DNA from: Elephas maximus indicus
Taxonomy: Eukaryota > Chordata > Mammalia > Proboscidea > Elephantidae
Length of the DNA: 64,000 nt
Assembly (NCBI RefSeq): GCF_024166365.1
Contig: NC_064820.1
Span: 134,808,001-134,872,000, forward strand
Direction of reading: 5' to 3'
Position 1 is the first letter of the stretch. Each line of letters starts with the position of its first letter. The position numbers and the translations under genes are program-made. The notes beneath the pieces are model-generated. The model was not told the DNA's origin, made no database searches, and was given only the letters and a program-made list of their open reading frames with translations. Of the stretch, positions 10,779 through 22,293 are shown piece after piece.

Positions 10779-12146
10779 GAAAGAACTAAGGAAAAAATTC
10801 AAGCCTCGAGTTGTAATAGTGCAATATTGAAAGATTCTATGGGAAAAATATTAAATGACGCAGGAAGCATCAAAAGAAAATGGAAAGAATACAGAGTTAT
10901 TATACCAAAAGGAATTAGTTAATGTTCAACCATTCAAGAGGTAGCATATGATCAGAAACCAATGGTATTGAAGGAAGAGGTCCAAGGTGTACTGAAGGCA
11001 CTGGCGAAAAACAAGGCTCCAGGAATTGACGGAATATCAATTGAGATGTTTCGACAAACAGATGCAGCCCTGGAAGTGCTCACTCATCTGTACCAAGAAA
11101 TTTGGAAGACAGCTACCTGGCCAACCGACTGGAAGAGATCCATATTTATGCCTATTCCCAAGAAAAGTGATCCAACTGAATGCAGAAATTATCGAACAAT
11201 ATCATTAATATTACTTGTAAGCAAAATTTTGCTGAAGATCATTCAAAAGTGGCTGCAGCAGTATATCAACAGGGAACTGTCAGAAATTCAGGCCAGACTC
11301 AGAAGAGGATATGGAACCAGGGTTATCACTGCTGATGTCAGAAGGATCCTGGCTGAAAGCAGAGAACACCAGAAGGATGTTTACCTGTGTTTTATTGACT
11401 ATGCAAAGGCATTCAACTGTGTGGATCACAACAAATTATGGATAACACTGGGAAGAATGGGAATTCTAGAACACTTAGTTGTGTCCATGAGGAACGAGTA
11501 CACAGATCAAGATGCAGTTGTTCAGACAGAACAAGGGGATACTTAGTGGTTTAAAGTCAGGAAAGGTGTGTGTCAAGGCTGTATCCTTTCACCATACCTA
11601 TTCAATCTGTATACTGAGCAAGTAATATGAGAAGCTGGACTATATGAAGAGAATGGGGCATCAGGATTGGTGGAAGGCTCGTTAACAACCTGCATTACGC
11701 AGATGACACAACCTTGCTTGCTGAAAGTGAAAAGGACTTGAAGCACTTACTAATGAAGATCAAAGACCACAGCCTTCAGTATGGATTACACCTCAACATA
11801 AAGAAAACAAAAATCTTCACAACTGGACCAATGAGCAACATCATGATAAAAGGAGAAAAGACTGAAGTTGTCAAGGATTTCATTTTACTTGGATCCACAA
11901 TCAACAGCCTTGGAAGCAGCAGTCAAGAAATCAAAGGACGGATTGCATTGGGCAAATCTGCTGCAAGAACCTCTTTAAAGTGCTGAAAAGCAAAGATGTC
12001 ACCTTGAACACTAAGGTGCACCTGACCCAAGCCATGGTATTTTCAGTCACATCATATGCATGTGAAAGCTGGACAGTGTTTCATTCTGTGGTACATAGGG
12101 TCACTATGATTCGGAATTGACTCGACAGCACCTAACACAACAACAG
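10779..12146 (+). mobile_element. 5'-truncated RTE LINE with internal deletion
   Basis: Aligns with the complete RTE copy from its ORF middle (KERTKEKIQ/AGSIKRKWKE region) to its 3' end. Compared with that copy, about 300 bp are missing near 12077, where GAAAGCTGGACAGTG joins directly to TTTCATTCTGTGG. The tail CACCTAACACAACAACA is retained. It lies inside the DNA transposon remnant. Confidence 0.85.
10962..11986 (+). pseudogene. RTE reverse transcriptase fragment, broken
   Basis: An open stretch of 194 codons (10962-11546) carries the RT finger/palm region, including KNKAPGIDGISIEMF, WKRSIFMPIPKK and motif A FIDYAKAFNCV. A TAG near 11545 and a frameshift separate it from the YADD region (around 11695-11710) and from the segment at 11714-11986. 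The N-terminal endonuclease is absent through 5' truncation. It has no predicted function. Confidence 0.82.
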
Positions 12147-12212
12147 ACATATAACCAATAATGTATTTCACAGGATGTATTGTGGATGTTAAGTGACATA
12201 CGACTGTCTATC

Positions 12213-12864
12213 CTACTTAGTTTCTGAGGGTCGTTTTGAAGAATAAATAAAATGGTATACATGTAAGTTCTTAGAAAACTATAAAGCTGTTTTATATTTA
12301 GCTAATGAGCAGTTATTATTGAAATATAATTTTATATTTCTTTGCTGTGGCCTTTAATTTATAATGATTTTCTTTATATTCTTTATTTGTAGCAAAAGCA
12401 GGAATTTTACAATATTTTTAAGAAAGAAGAGGTCTATGACACTATCTTTGCATTTCCATTCAAGCCAAATGACTCCATCATTGCACTTAAAACATTTTCT
12501 GTTTATATATTTTTAATTCCTTATTAGATTTTAAGTGACTTGAGTTCATGGAGTGTGCTGGATTTATTTCCATTCTCAAGCTTCTGTCACTTAACAGTTA
12601 CTCAAATAAAAAATTGTGACATGGGGGAGAGGGGTGAGCACTCTTGAGATAGTAAACACTTGTTATTTTTGATGATGGGAAAGGTAGCATTGGTTGCGGA
12701 TGAAGTGCACACAGCTTGACCAAGGTACATTATGCCACTAAGAAGTGCACAAGAGAAACGGACGTATTTGGTAAAGGATATGACAAATATAATTATGCAA
12801 CAGCACCAACAACAACCAAAAAGTATGCATATGCACATGGAAAGGGAAGAGGCCCTGGATAAGT
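12213..12864. other. Intergenic, unassigned
   Basis: AT-rich sequence between the DNA transposon remnant and the old L1. Nothing recognisable. Confidence 0.45.
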
Positions 12865-14450
12865 GAGGTATTACTGAAGAAGCAGAACAGTGGGAGGCCT
12901 CATATTACCTCATTTTGGAACCTGTTATACCACCATGGTAGTCAAAATTCTGGTACTTGTACAACAGATACATAGGAGAATGGAACTGAATTGAGAACCC
13001 AGACATAAACTCATTCATCTATGAGCAGCTGATGTTTGACAAAGGCCCAAAACCCGATAAATGGGGAAAAGACAGTCTCTTTAAGAAATGGCGCTGGAAT
13101 AACTGGATATCCACCTGCAAAAAATGAAATAAGACCCATACTCACACCATGTACAAAAACTAACTCAAAATGGATCCAAGACCTAAATACAAAATCTAAA
13201 ACAATAAAGATCACAGAAGAAAAAATGGGGACAATGCTAAGAGCCCTAATAGATGGCGTAACAGAATACAAACCACAACTAACAATGCACCAACACCAGA
13301 AGAGAAACTTGATAACTGGGAGCTCTTAAAAATCCAACACTTATACTCATTGAAAGACTTCAGCGAAAGAGTAAAAAGGGAACCTACAGGCTGGGAAAAA
13401 CTTTTGCCTACAACATATCTGATCAGGGTCTAATCTGTAAAATCTTTAAGATACTGTAAAACCTCAACAACAAAAAGACAAATACCCCAGTTAAGAAATG
13501 GGCAAAGGATGTGAACAGACACTTCACCAAAGAAGACATTCAGGTAGCTAACAGATACATGAGGAAATGCTCAGGATCGTTAGCCATTGTTGTCATTGTT
13601 ATGTGCTGTCCAGTCGGTTCCAACTCATAGCAACCCCATGTACAACAGAACAAAACACTGCCAGATCCTTCACCATCCTCACAATTTTTGTTATGCTTGA
13701 GCCCATTGTTGCAGCCACTGTGTCAATCCATCTCATTGAGGGTCTTCCTCTTTTTCACCGACCCTCTGTTTTACCAAGCATGATGTCCTTCTCAAGGGAC
13801 TTATCTCTCCTGATAGCATGTCCAAAGTATGTGAGATCTAATCTCACCATCCTCGCTTCTAAGGAGCACTCTGGTTGTACTTCTTCCAAGACAGATTTGT
13901 TCGTTCTTCTGGCAGTCCATGGTATACTCAATATTCTTCACCAACACTGCAATTCAAAGGCGTCAACTCTTCTTCGGTCTTCCTTGTTCATGGAACAGCA
14001 TTCCCATGCATATGAGGTGATCGAAAACACTATGGCTTGGGTTAGGGGCACCTTAGTCTTCAAGGTGACATTAGCCATTAGAGAAATGCTAATCAAAACT
14101 ACAACGAGATACCATCTCACCCCAACAAGGCTGGTACTAGTTCAAAAAACACAAAATAAACATTGGAGAGGGCGTGGAGAGACTGGAATACTTAGACACT
14201 GATAGAATGCAAAATGGTACAACCACTTTGCAAATCGATTTGGCATTTCCTTAAAAGGTAGAAATAGAAGCGCCATACTATCCAGCGATCCCACTCCTTG
14301 GAATACATCCTAGAGAAAGAACAGTTGTCACACGAATAGATATATGCACACCCATGTTCGTTGCAGCACTGTTCACAGTAGCAAAAAGATAGAAACGATC
14401 TAGGTGCCCATCTACAGATGAATGGCTAAACAAATTATGGTACATACACT
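12865..14450 (+). mobile_element. Old L1, left part (ORF2 C-terminal region), interrupted by an RTE tail
   Basis: Sequence reads on + as the ORF2 C-terminal coding region of L1 (homologous to 16700-15600 of the minus-strand L1 next to it), with many stops and shifts. It is 5'-truncated at about 12865. A minus-strand RTE tail is inserted at 13589-14070, and the element is cut at about 14450 by a full-length L1. It resumes at 20971. Confidence 0.82.
13589..14070 (-). mobile_element. RTE LINE 3' fragment inserted in the old L1
   Basis: Reverse complement of the last ~480 bp of the RTE. The tail end (TTGTTGTCATTGTTATGTGCTG) is at the left and the 5' truncation at the right. Flanked by the 9-bp duplication TTAGCCATT (13580-13588 and 14071-14079), which is L1 sequence, so the RTE inserted into the L1. 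Confidence 0.88.
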
Positions 14451-14464
14451 TTTTTTTTTTTATT

Positions 14465-15467
14465 AACATTTATTAGCAAGTGAACGTTTACAAATCCAAT
14501 CAGTCTGTCACATATAAGTTTACATACATCTTACTCCGTACTCCCACTTGCTCTCCCCCTATTGAGTCAGCCCTTTCAGTCTCTCCTTTCGTGACAATTT
14601 TGCCAGCTTCCCTCTCTCTCTATCCTCCCATCCCCCCTCCAGACAAGAGTTGCCAACACACTCTCAAGTGTCCACCTGATTTAATTATCTCACTCTTCAT
14701 CAGCATCTCTCTCCCACCCGCTGACCAGTCCCTTTCATGTCTGATGAGTTGTCTTCGGGGATGGTTTCTGTCCTGTGCCAACAGAAGGTCTGGGGACCAT
14801 GGCTGCCGGGATTCTTCTAGTCTCAGTCAGACCATTAAGTATGGTCTTTTTATGAGAATTTGGGGTCTGCATCCCACTGATCTCCTGCTCCCTCAGGGGT
14901 TCTCTGTTGTGCTCCCTGTCAGGGCAGTCATCGATTGTGGCCGGGCACCAACTAGTTTTTCTGGTCTCAGGATGATGTAGGTCTCTGGTTCATGTGGCCC
15001 TTTCTGTCTCTTGGGTTCTTAATTGTCGTGTGACCTTGATGATCTTCATTTTCCTTTGCTCCAGGTGGGTTGAGACCAATTGATGCATCTTAGATGGCCG
15101 CTTGTTAGCATTTAAGACCCCAGACACCACATTTCAAAGTGGGATGCAGAATGTTTTCATAATAGAATTATTTTGCCAGTGGACTTAGAAGTCCCCTCAA
15201 ACCATGTTGCCCAGACCCCCGCCCTTGCTCCGCTGACCTTTGAAGCATTCATTTTATCCTGGAAACTTCTTTGCTTTTGATCCAGTCCAATTGAGCTGAC
15301 CTTCCATGTATTGAGTGTTGTCTTTCCCTTCACCTAAAGCAGTTCTTATCTACTGATTAATCAATAAAAAACCCTCTCCCTCCCTCCCTCCCTCCCCCCT
15401 TCGTAACCACAAAAGTATGTGTTCTTCTCAGTTTTTACTATTTCTCAAGATCTTATAATAGTGGTCT
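14465..15467 (-). other. L1 3' UTR of the full-length element
   Basis: This region of about 1 kb has no coding capacity but is homologous to many free-standing L1 3' UTR pieces in the window (2790, 3210, 4590, 5643, 21370, 23080, 31800). It contains a CCTCCCTCCC tract at about 15368-15400. Confidence 0.8.
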
Positions 15468-18400
15468 TATTCAATATTTGTCCTTTTGCCTCTGACTAAT
15501 TTCGCTCAGCATAATGCCTTCCAGGTTCCTCCATGTTATGAAATGTTTCACAGATTCGTCACTGTTCTTTATCGATGCGTAGTATTCCATTGTGTGAATA
15601 TACCACAATTTATTTACCCATTCATCCGTTGATGGGCACCTTGGTGGCTTCCAGCTTTTTGCTATTGTAAACAGAGCTGCAATAAACATGGGTGTGCATA
15701 TATCTGTTTGTGTGAAGGCTCTTGTATCTCTAGGGTATATTCCGAGGAGTGGGATTTCTGAGTTGTATGGTAGTTCTATTTCTAACTGTTTAAGATAACG
15801 CCAGATAGATTTCCAAAGTGGTTGTACCATTTTACATTCCCACCAGCAGTGTATAAGAGTTCCAATCTCTCCTCAGCCTCTCCAACATTTATTATTTTGT
15901 GTTTTTTGGATTAATGCCAGCCTTGTTGGTGTGACATGGAATCTCATTGTAGTTTTAATTTGCATTTCTCTAATGGCTAATGATCGGGAGCATTTTCTCA
16001 CGTATCTGTTGGCTGCCTGAATATCTTCTTTAGTGAAATGTGTGTTCATATCCTTTGCCCACTTCTTGATTGGGTTGTTTGTCTTTTTGTGGTTGAGTTT
16101 TGACAGAATCATGTAGATTTTAGAGATCAGGCGCTGGTTGGAGATGTCATAGCTGAAAATTCTTTCCCAGTCTGTAGGTGGTCTTTTTACTCTTTTGGTG
16201 AAGTCTTTAGATGAGCATAGGTGTTTGATTTTTAGGAGCTCCCAGTTATCTGGTTTCTCTTCATCATTTTTGGTAATGTTTTGTATTCTGTTTATGCCTT
16301 GTATTAGGGCTCCTAAGGTTGTCACTATTTTTTCTTCCATGATCTTTATTGTCTTAGTCTTTATGTTTAGGTCTTTGATCCACTTGGAGTTAGTTTTTGT
16401 GCATGGTGTGAGGTATGGGTCCTGTTTCATTTTTTTGCAAATGGATATCCAGTTATGCCAGCACCATTTGTTAAAAAGACTATCTTTTCCCCACTTAACT
16501 GACACTGGTCCTTTGTCAAATATCAGCTGCTCATACGTGGATGGATCTATGTCTGGGTTCTCAATTCTGTTCCATTGGTCTATGTGCCTGTTGTTGTACC
16601 AGTACCAGGCTGTTTTGACTACTGTGGCTGTATAATAGCTTCTGAAATCAGGTAGAGTGAGGCCTCCCACTTTCTTCTTCTTTTTCAGTAATGCTTTGCT
16701 TATCCGGGGCTTCTTTCCCTTCCATATGAAATTGGTGATTTGTTTCTCTATCCCCTTAAAATATGACATTGGAATTTGGATCGGAAGTGCATTATATGTA
16801 TAGATGGCTTTTGGCAGAATAGACATTTTTACTATGTTAAGTCTTCCTATCAATGAGCAAGGTATATTTTTCCACTTAAGTATGTCCTTTTGAATTTCTT
16901 GTAGTAGAGCTTTGTAGTTTTCTTTGTATAGGTCTTTTACATCCTTGGTAAGATTTATTCCTAAGTATTTTATCTTCTTGGGGGCTACTGTGAATGGTAT
17001 TGATTTGGTTATTTCCTCTTCGGTGTTCTTTTTGTTGATGTAGAGGAATCCAAGTGATTTTTGTATGTTTATCTTATAACCTGAGACTCTGCCAAACTCT
17101 TCTATTAGTTTCAGTAGTTTTCTGGAGGATTCCTTAGGGTTTTCTGTGTATAAGATCAGGTCATCTGCAAATAGTGATAACTTTACTTCTTCCTTGCCAA
17201 TCCGGATACCTTTTATTTCTTTGTCTAGCCTAATTGCCCTGGCTAGGACTTCAATCACGATGTTGAATAAGAGCGATGATAAAGGGCATCCTTGTCTGGT
17301 TCCCGTTCTCAAGGGAAATGCTTTTAGGTTCTCTCCATTTAGAGTGATATTGGGTGTTGGCTTTGCGTAGATGCCCTTTATTATGTTGAGGAATTTTCCT
17401 TCAATTCCTATTTTGGTGAGAGTTTTTATCATAAATGGGTGTTGGACTTTGTCAAATGCCTTTTCTGCATCAATTGATAAGATCATGTGGTTTTTGTCTT
17501 TTGTTTTATTTATGTGATGGATTACATTAATGGTTTTTCTGATATTAAACCAGCCTTGCATACCTGGTATAAATCCCACTTGATCATGGTGAATTATTTT
17601 TTTGATGTGTTGTTGGATTCTATTTTGTTGAGGATTTTTGTATCTATGTTCATGAGGGATATAGGTCTATAATTTTCTTTTTTTGTAATGTCTTTACCTG
17701 GTTTTGGTATCAGGGAGATGGTGGCTTCATAGAATGAGTTGGGTCATAGAATGAGTTCCGTCGTTTTCTATGCTTTGAAATACCTTCAGTAGTAGTGGTG
17801 TTAACTCTTCTCTGAAAGTTTAGTAGAACTCTGCAGTGAAGCTGTCCGGGCCAGGGCTTTTTTTTGTTGGGAGTTTTTTGATTACCATTTCAATCTCTTT
17901 TTTTGTTATGGGTCTATTTAGTTGTTCTACTTCTGAATGTGTTAGTTTACGTAGGTAGTGTTTTTCCAGGAATTCATCCATTTCTTCTAGGTTTTCAAAT
18001 TTGTTAGAGTACAATTTTTCATAATAATCTGAAATGATTCTTTTAATTTCATTTGGTTCTGTTGTGATGTGGTCCTTCTCATTTCTTATTCGGGTTATTT
18101 GTTTCCTTTCCTGTATTTCTTTAGTCAGTCTAGCCAATGGTTTATCAATTTTGTTAATTTTTTCAAAGAACCAGCTTTTGGCTTTGTTAATTCTTTCAAT
18201 TGTTTTTCTGTTCTCTAATTCATTTCGTTCAGCTCTAATTTTTATTATTTGTTTTCTTCTGGTGCCTGATGGATTCTTTTGTTGCTCACTTTCTATTTGT
18301 TCAAGTTGTAGGGACAGTTCTCTGCTTTTGGCTCTTTCTTCTTTTTGTATGTGTGCGTTTATCGATATAAATTGGCCTCTGAGCACTGCTTTTGCTGTGT

Positions 18401-19265
18401 CCCAGAGGTTTTGATAGGAAGTATTTTCATTCTCGTTGCATTCTATGAATTTCCTTATTCCCTCCTTGATGTCTTCTATGACCCAGTCTTTTTTCAGGAG
18501 GGTATTGTTCATTTTCCAAGTATTTGATTTCTTTTCCCTAGTTTTTCTGTTATTGATTTCCACTTTTATGGCCTTGTGGTCTGAGAAGATGCTTTGTAAT
18601 ATTTCGATGTTTTGGACTCTGCAAAGGTTTGTTTTATGACCTAATATGTGGTCTATTCTAGAGAATGTTCCATGTGCGCTAGAAAAAAAAGTATACTTTG
18701 CAGCAGTTGGGTGAAGAGTTCTGTATAAGTCAATGAGGTCAAGTTGGTTGGTTGTTGTAAGTAGGTCTTCCGTGTCTCTATTGAGCTTCTTACTGGATGT
18801 CCTGTCCTTTTCCGAAAGTGGTGTGTTGAAGTCTCCTGCTATAATTGTGGAGGTGTCTATCTCGGTTTTCAGTTCTGTTAAAATTTGATTTATGTATCTT
18901 GCAGCCCTGTCATTCAGTGCATAAATATTTAATATGGTTATGTCTTCCTGATCAATTGTCCCTTTTATCATTATATAGTGTCCTTCTTTATCCTTTGTGG
19001 TGGATTTAAGTCTAAAGTCTATTTTGTCAGAAATTAATATTGCCACTCCTCTTCTTTTTTGCTTATTGTTTGCTTGATATATTTTTTTCCATCCTTTGAG
19101 TTTTAGTTTGTTTGTGTCTCTAAGTCTAAGGTGTGTCTCTTGTAGGCAGCATATAGATGGATCGTGTTTCTTTATCCAGTCCGTGACTCTCTGTCTCTTT
19201 ATTGGTGCATTTAGTCCATTTACATTCAGTGTAATTATAGATAAATAAGTTTTTAGTGCTGTCAT
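15468..19265 (-). pseudogene. L1 ORF2 (endonuclease and reverse transcriptase), broken but near complete
   Basis: Starts at the ATG at 19265. The endonuclease opens with [13 protein letters not shown] and carries [17 protein letters not shown] and FSDHKAI, so Asn, Glu, Asp and His catalytic positions are present; IYAP reads IYAL. A CAA-to-TAA stop falls after codon 481 (17817-17819). A 17-bp tandem duplication (17727-17760) shifts the frame. The next open stretch (17579-15873, 568 codons) holds the RT with [12 protein letters not shown] and FADDLILY (residues 137-144 of the stretch). A last frameshift between 15873 and 15830 precedes the C-terminal segment, open to 15471. Total span about 1265 codons, the usual L1 ORF2 length. 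Without several reversions it cannot make a complete protein. Confidence 0.9.
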
Positions 19266-19723
19266 TTTGATGCCTTTTCATGTGTGTTGTTGGCCATTTC
19301 ATTTTTCCACATACTTTTTTGTGCTGAGACGTTTTTCTTAGTAAATTGTGAGGTCTTCATTTTCATAACGTTTGACTTTATGTTAGTTGAGTCGTTACGT
19401 TTTTCTTGAGTTATGGAGTTGTTATACCTTTTTGTGGTTACCTTATTATTTACCTCTATTTTTCTAAGTAAAAACCTAACGTGTATCGTTCTATATCTCC
19501 TTGTATCACTCTCCATATGGCAGTTCAATGCCTCCTGTATTTAGTCCCTCTTTTTGATTATTGTGATCTTTTACCTATTGACTTCCATGATTCCCTGTTA
19601 TGTGTATTATTTTTATTATTATTTTTTAAATTAATCTTAATTTGTTTGTTTTTGTGATTTCCCTATTTGAGTTGATATCAGGACGTTCTGTTTTGTGACC
19701 TTGTGTTGTGCTGGTATCTGATA

Positions 19724-20740
19724 TTATTGGTTTTCTGACCAAACAATATCCTTTAGTATTTCTTGTAGCTTTGGTTTGGTTTTTGCAAATTCTCTAAACT
19801 TGTGTTTATCTGTAAATATCTTAATTTCTCCTTCATATTTCAGAGAGAGTTTTGCTGGATATATGATCCTTGGCTGGCAGTTTTTCTCCTTCAGTGCTCT
19901 GTATATGTCGTCCCATTCCCTTCTTGCCTGCATGGTTTCTGCTGAGTAGTCTGAACTTATTCTTATTGATTCTCCCTTGAAGGAAACCTTTCTTTTCTCC
20001 CTGGCTGCTTTTAAAATTTTTTGTTTATCTTTGGTTTTGGCGAGTTTGATGATAATATGTCTTGGTGTTTTTCTTTTTGTATCAATCTTAAATGGGGTTC
20101 GATGAGCATCTTGGATAGATATCCTTTCGTCTTTCATGATGTCAGGGAAGTTTTGTGTCAGGAGTTCTTCAACTATTTTCTCTGTGTTTTCTGTCTCCCC
20201 TCCCTGTTCTGGGACTCCAATCACCCGCAAGTTATCCTTCTTGATAGAGTCCCACGTGATTCTTAGGGTGTCTTCATTTTTTAAAATTCTTTTCTCTGAT
20301 TTTTTTTCAGCTATGTTGGTGTTGATTCCCTGGTCCTCCAGATGTCCCAGTCTGCATTCTAATTGCTCGAGTCTGCTCCTCTGACTTCCTATTGCGTTGT
20401 CTAATTCTGTAATTTTATTGTTAATCTTTTGGATTTCTGCATGCTGTCTCTCTATGGATTCCTGCAACTTATTAATGTTTGCACTATATTCTTGAATAAT
20501 CTTTTTGAGTTCTTCAACAGTTTTATCAGTGTGTTCCTTGGCTTTTTCTGCAGTTTGCCTTATTTCGTTTGTGATGTCTTGAAGCATTCTGTAAATTAGT
20601 TTTTTATATTCTGTATCTGATAATTCCAGGATTGTGTCTTCATTTGGGAAAGATTTTGATTCTTTTGTTTAGGGGGTTGGAGAAGCTGTCATGGTCTGCT
20701 TCTTTATGTGGTTTGATATGGACTGCTGTCTCCGAGCCAT
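19724..20740 (-). pseudogene. L1 ORF1 (RNA-binding chaperone), one early stop
   Basis: The ATG at 20740 (MARRQQS) opens a frame of 338 codons, the normal size for mammalian L1 ORF1p. A single TAA at 20669-20671 interrupts it after about 23 codons. The rest is open, with an internal Met at 20587 from which 287 residues run to the end. A heptad-rich coiled coil lies in the N-terminal half (residues about 1-80 of the open part). It is followed by the RRM-like region around NLRVIGVPEQ and the basic C-terminal domain with PRHIIIKLAKTKDK. The protein trimerises and coats L1 RNA. Whether translation restarts downstream of the stop cannot be told. Confidence 0.88.
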
Positions 20741-20970
20741 CACTGGGAAACTAGTTTTTCCAGAAAATCCGCTGACTGGTACGCTGGCTCCAGGCTCTGA
20801 AAACAATCGCTGCTTCCCTGTATTTGTTCGTTCTCCGTCTCTAAATCTGTGTTTTTTGTTCAGGGTTCATAGATTGTTATGTATGTGATCGATTCACTTG
20901 TTTTTCCGAGTCTTTGTTGCAAGAGGGATCCGAGGTAGCGTCTACCTAGTCCGCCATCTTGGCCCTCCGG

Positions 20971-22087
20971 TATATACACTTTTTATGGAATACTACACAA
21001 CGATAAAAAACAATGGATGAATGCATGAAACATCTCACAATACAGATGAATCTGGAGGGCATTATGCTGAGTGAAAGTAGTCAGTCGCAAAAAGACAAAT
21101 ATTGTACGAGACCACTATTATAAGAACTCAAGAAAAGGTTTAAACATGGAAGAAAACATTCTCTGATGGTTATGAGGGCGAGAAGGGTGGGAGAGGAGAA
21201 TTCACTTACTAGATAGGAGACAAGAATCATCTTAGGTGAAGGGAAGGACAACACCCAGTATAGGACCAAAACAAAAGCTAAGAAGTTTCCTGAACAGAAC
21301 CAGACAGTAGGAAGGACAGAATAGCTGGAACTGAGGCTGGGGGACCATGGTTTTGGTGGTCATCTAACAAAGTTTATTAAGAAAATGTTCTGCATCCCAC
21401 TTTAGTGAGTGGCATCTGGGGTCTTAAAAGCTTGCAAGCAGCCATCGAAGATGCATCAATTGGTCCCAACCCACTTGGAGCAAAGGAGGATGAAGGACAC
21501 CAAAGACACACAGAAAATATTAGCCCAAGAGACAAAAGGTCCACATAAACCAGAGACTCCATCAGCCTGAGACTAGAAGAACTACATGGTGCCTGGCTGC
21601 CATCAATGACTGCCCTAACAAGGAACACAACAGAGAGTTTCTGACAGAGCAGGAGAAAAGTGTGGAGCAGAACTCAAATTCATGTAAAAAGACCAGATTT
21701 AATGGTCTGACAAAGACTGAAGGAATCCCTGGAGCCAGACCCCTGAACACTCTGTTAATCCAGAGCTAATACCGTTCCCAGAGCCCACTCTTCAGACAAA
21801 GATTAGACTGGACTATAAAACATAAAATAATGCTCATGAAGAGTACACTTCTTAGTTCAATCAGTACACAAGACCGAATGGGTGGCTCCTGTCCAGAGGC
21901 AGGATGAGAAGGCAGGAAGTGGCAAGAACTGGCTAAATGGACACAGAAACCAGGGGTGGAAAGGGGAAGAGCGCCGTCACATTATAAAGATTGCAACTAA
22001 TGTCACATAGCAATATGTGTATAAATTTTTGTATGAGAGATTAACTTGAGTTGTAAACTTTCCCTTAAAGCACAATAAAAAAAAAAA
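20971..22087 (+). mobile_element. Old L1, right part (ORF2 end, 3' UTR and A-tail)
   Basis: Continuation of the + strand L1 cut at 14450: TTTTATGGAATACTACACAA directly continues the codons interrupted there. It runs through the stop, then a 3' UTR homologous to other L1 copies, and ends in AATAAAAAAAAAAAA at about 22075-22088. Confidence 0.85.
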
Positions 22088-22262
22088 ATGTGTGTGTGGT
22101 TGCACAAATATGTATATAGGTGTATGTATATGTGTATGGGTATGAATATGTGGGTATATATGTGTGCATATTTTTTTTATGTGTGCACAGATAGATGTAT
22201 CTATAGGCATATACACATACAGGCATGTGTGTGCATGCATGTATGTTCATATATATGACAAA
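22088..22262. repeat. Degenerate TG/TA-rich simple repeat
   Basis: Alternating purine-pyrimidine DNA (TGTGTGTGG, TATGTATATG, GTGTGTGCATGCATG) directly after the L1 A-tail. It probably expanded from the A-tail junction. Confidence 0.75.
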
Positions 22263-22293
22263 GCACATAAGGAGACACAGTTAAGGATACTTA

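Larger units (their letters stand above)
10572..12212. mobile_element. DNA transposon remnant with terminal inverted repeats, split by an RTE
   Basis: The left end ACAGTCGTGCACCACATAAT (from about 10573) and the right end ending TGACATACGACTGT (about 12194-12210) are inverted relatives of each other. They match, from memory, the two ends of a common eutherian MER-type DNA transposon. The internal non-RTE part is only about 200 bp on the left and 60 bp on the right. I do not commit to a superfamily. The insert between them is the RTE copy at 10779-12146. Confidence 0.55.
14454..20970 (-). mobile_element. Full-length L1 LINE (afrotherian subfamily)
   Basis: About 6.5 kb on the minus strand. 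A poly(T) at 14451-14461 is the A-tail, followed by an L1 3' UTR of about 1 kb (14465-15467), ORF2 (15468-19265), a roughly 460-bp inter-ORF region, ORF1 (19724-20740) and a short 5' UTR ending in the L1 5' hallmark, read on minus as GGAGGGCCAAGATGGCGGAC (about 20950-20969). The flanks TACATACACTTTT (14441) and TATATACACTTTT (20971) are a target-site duplication with one change, taken from the older L1 it landed in. Confidence 0.92.

Noticed and set aside
13567..14202. 211-codon open frame on + strand
   Set aside because: Antisense of an RTE fragment joined to L1 sequence on both sides; a chance frame.
14480..14980. 166-codon open frame on + strand
   Set aside because: It is the antisense of an L1 3' UTR; no protein family resemblance.
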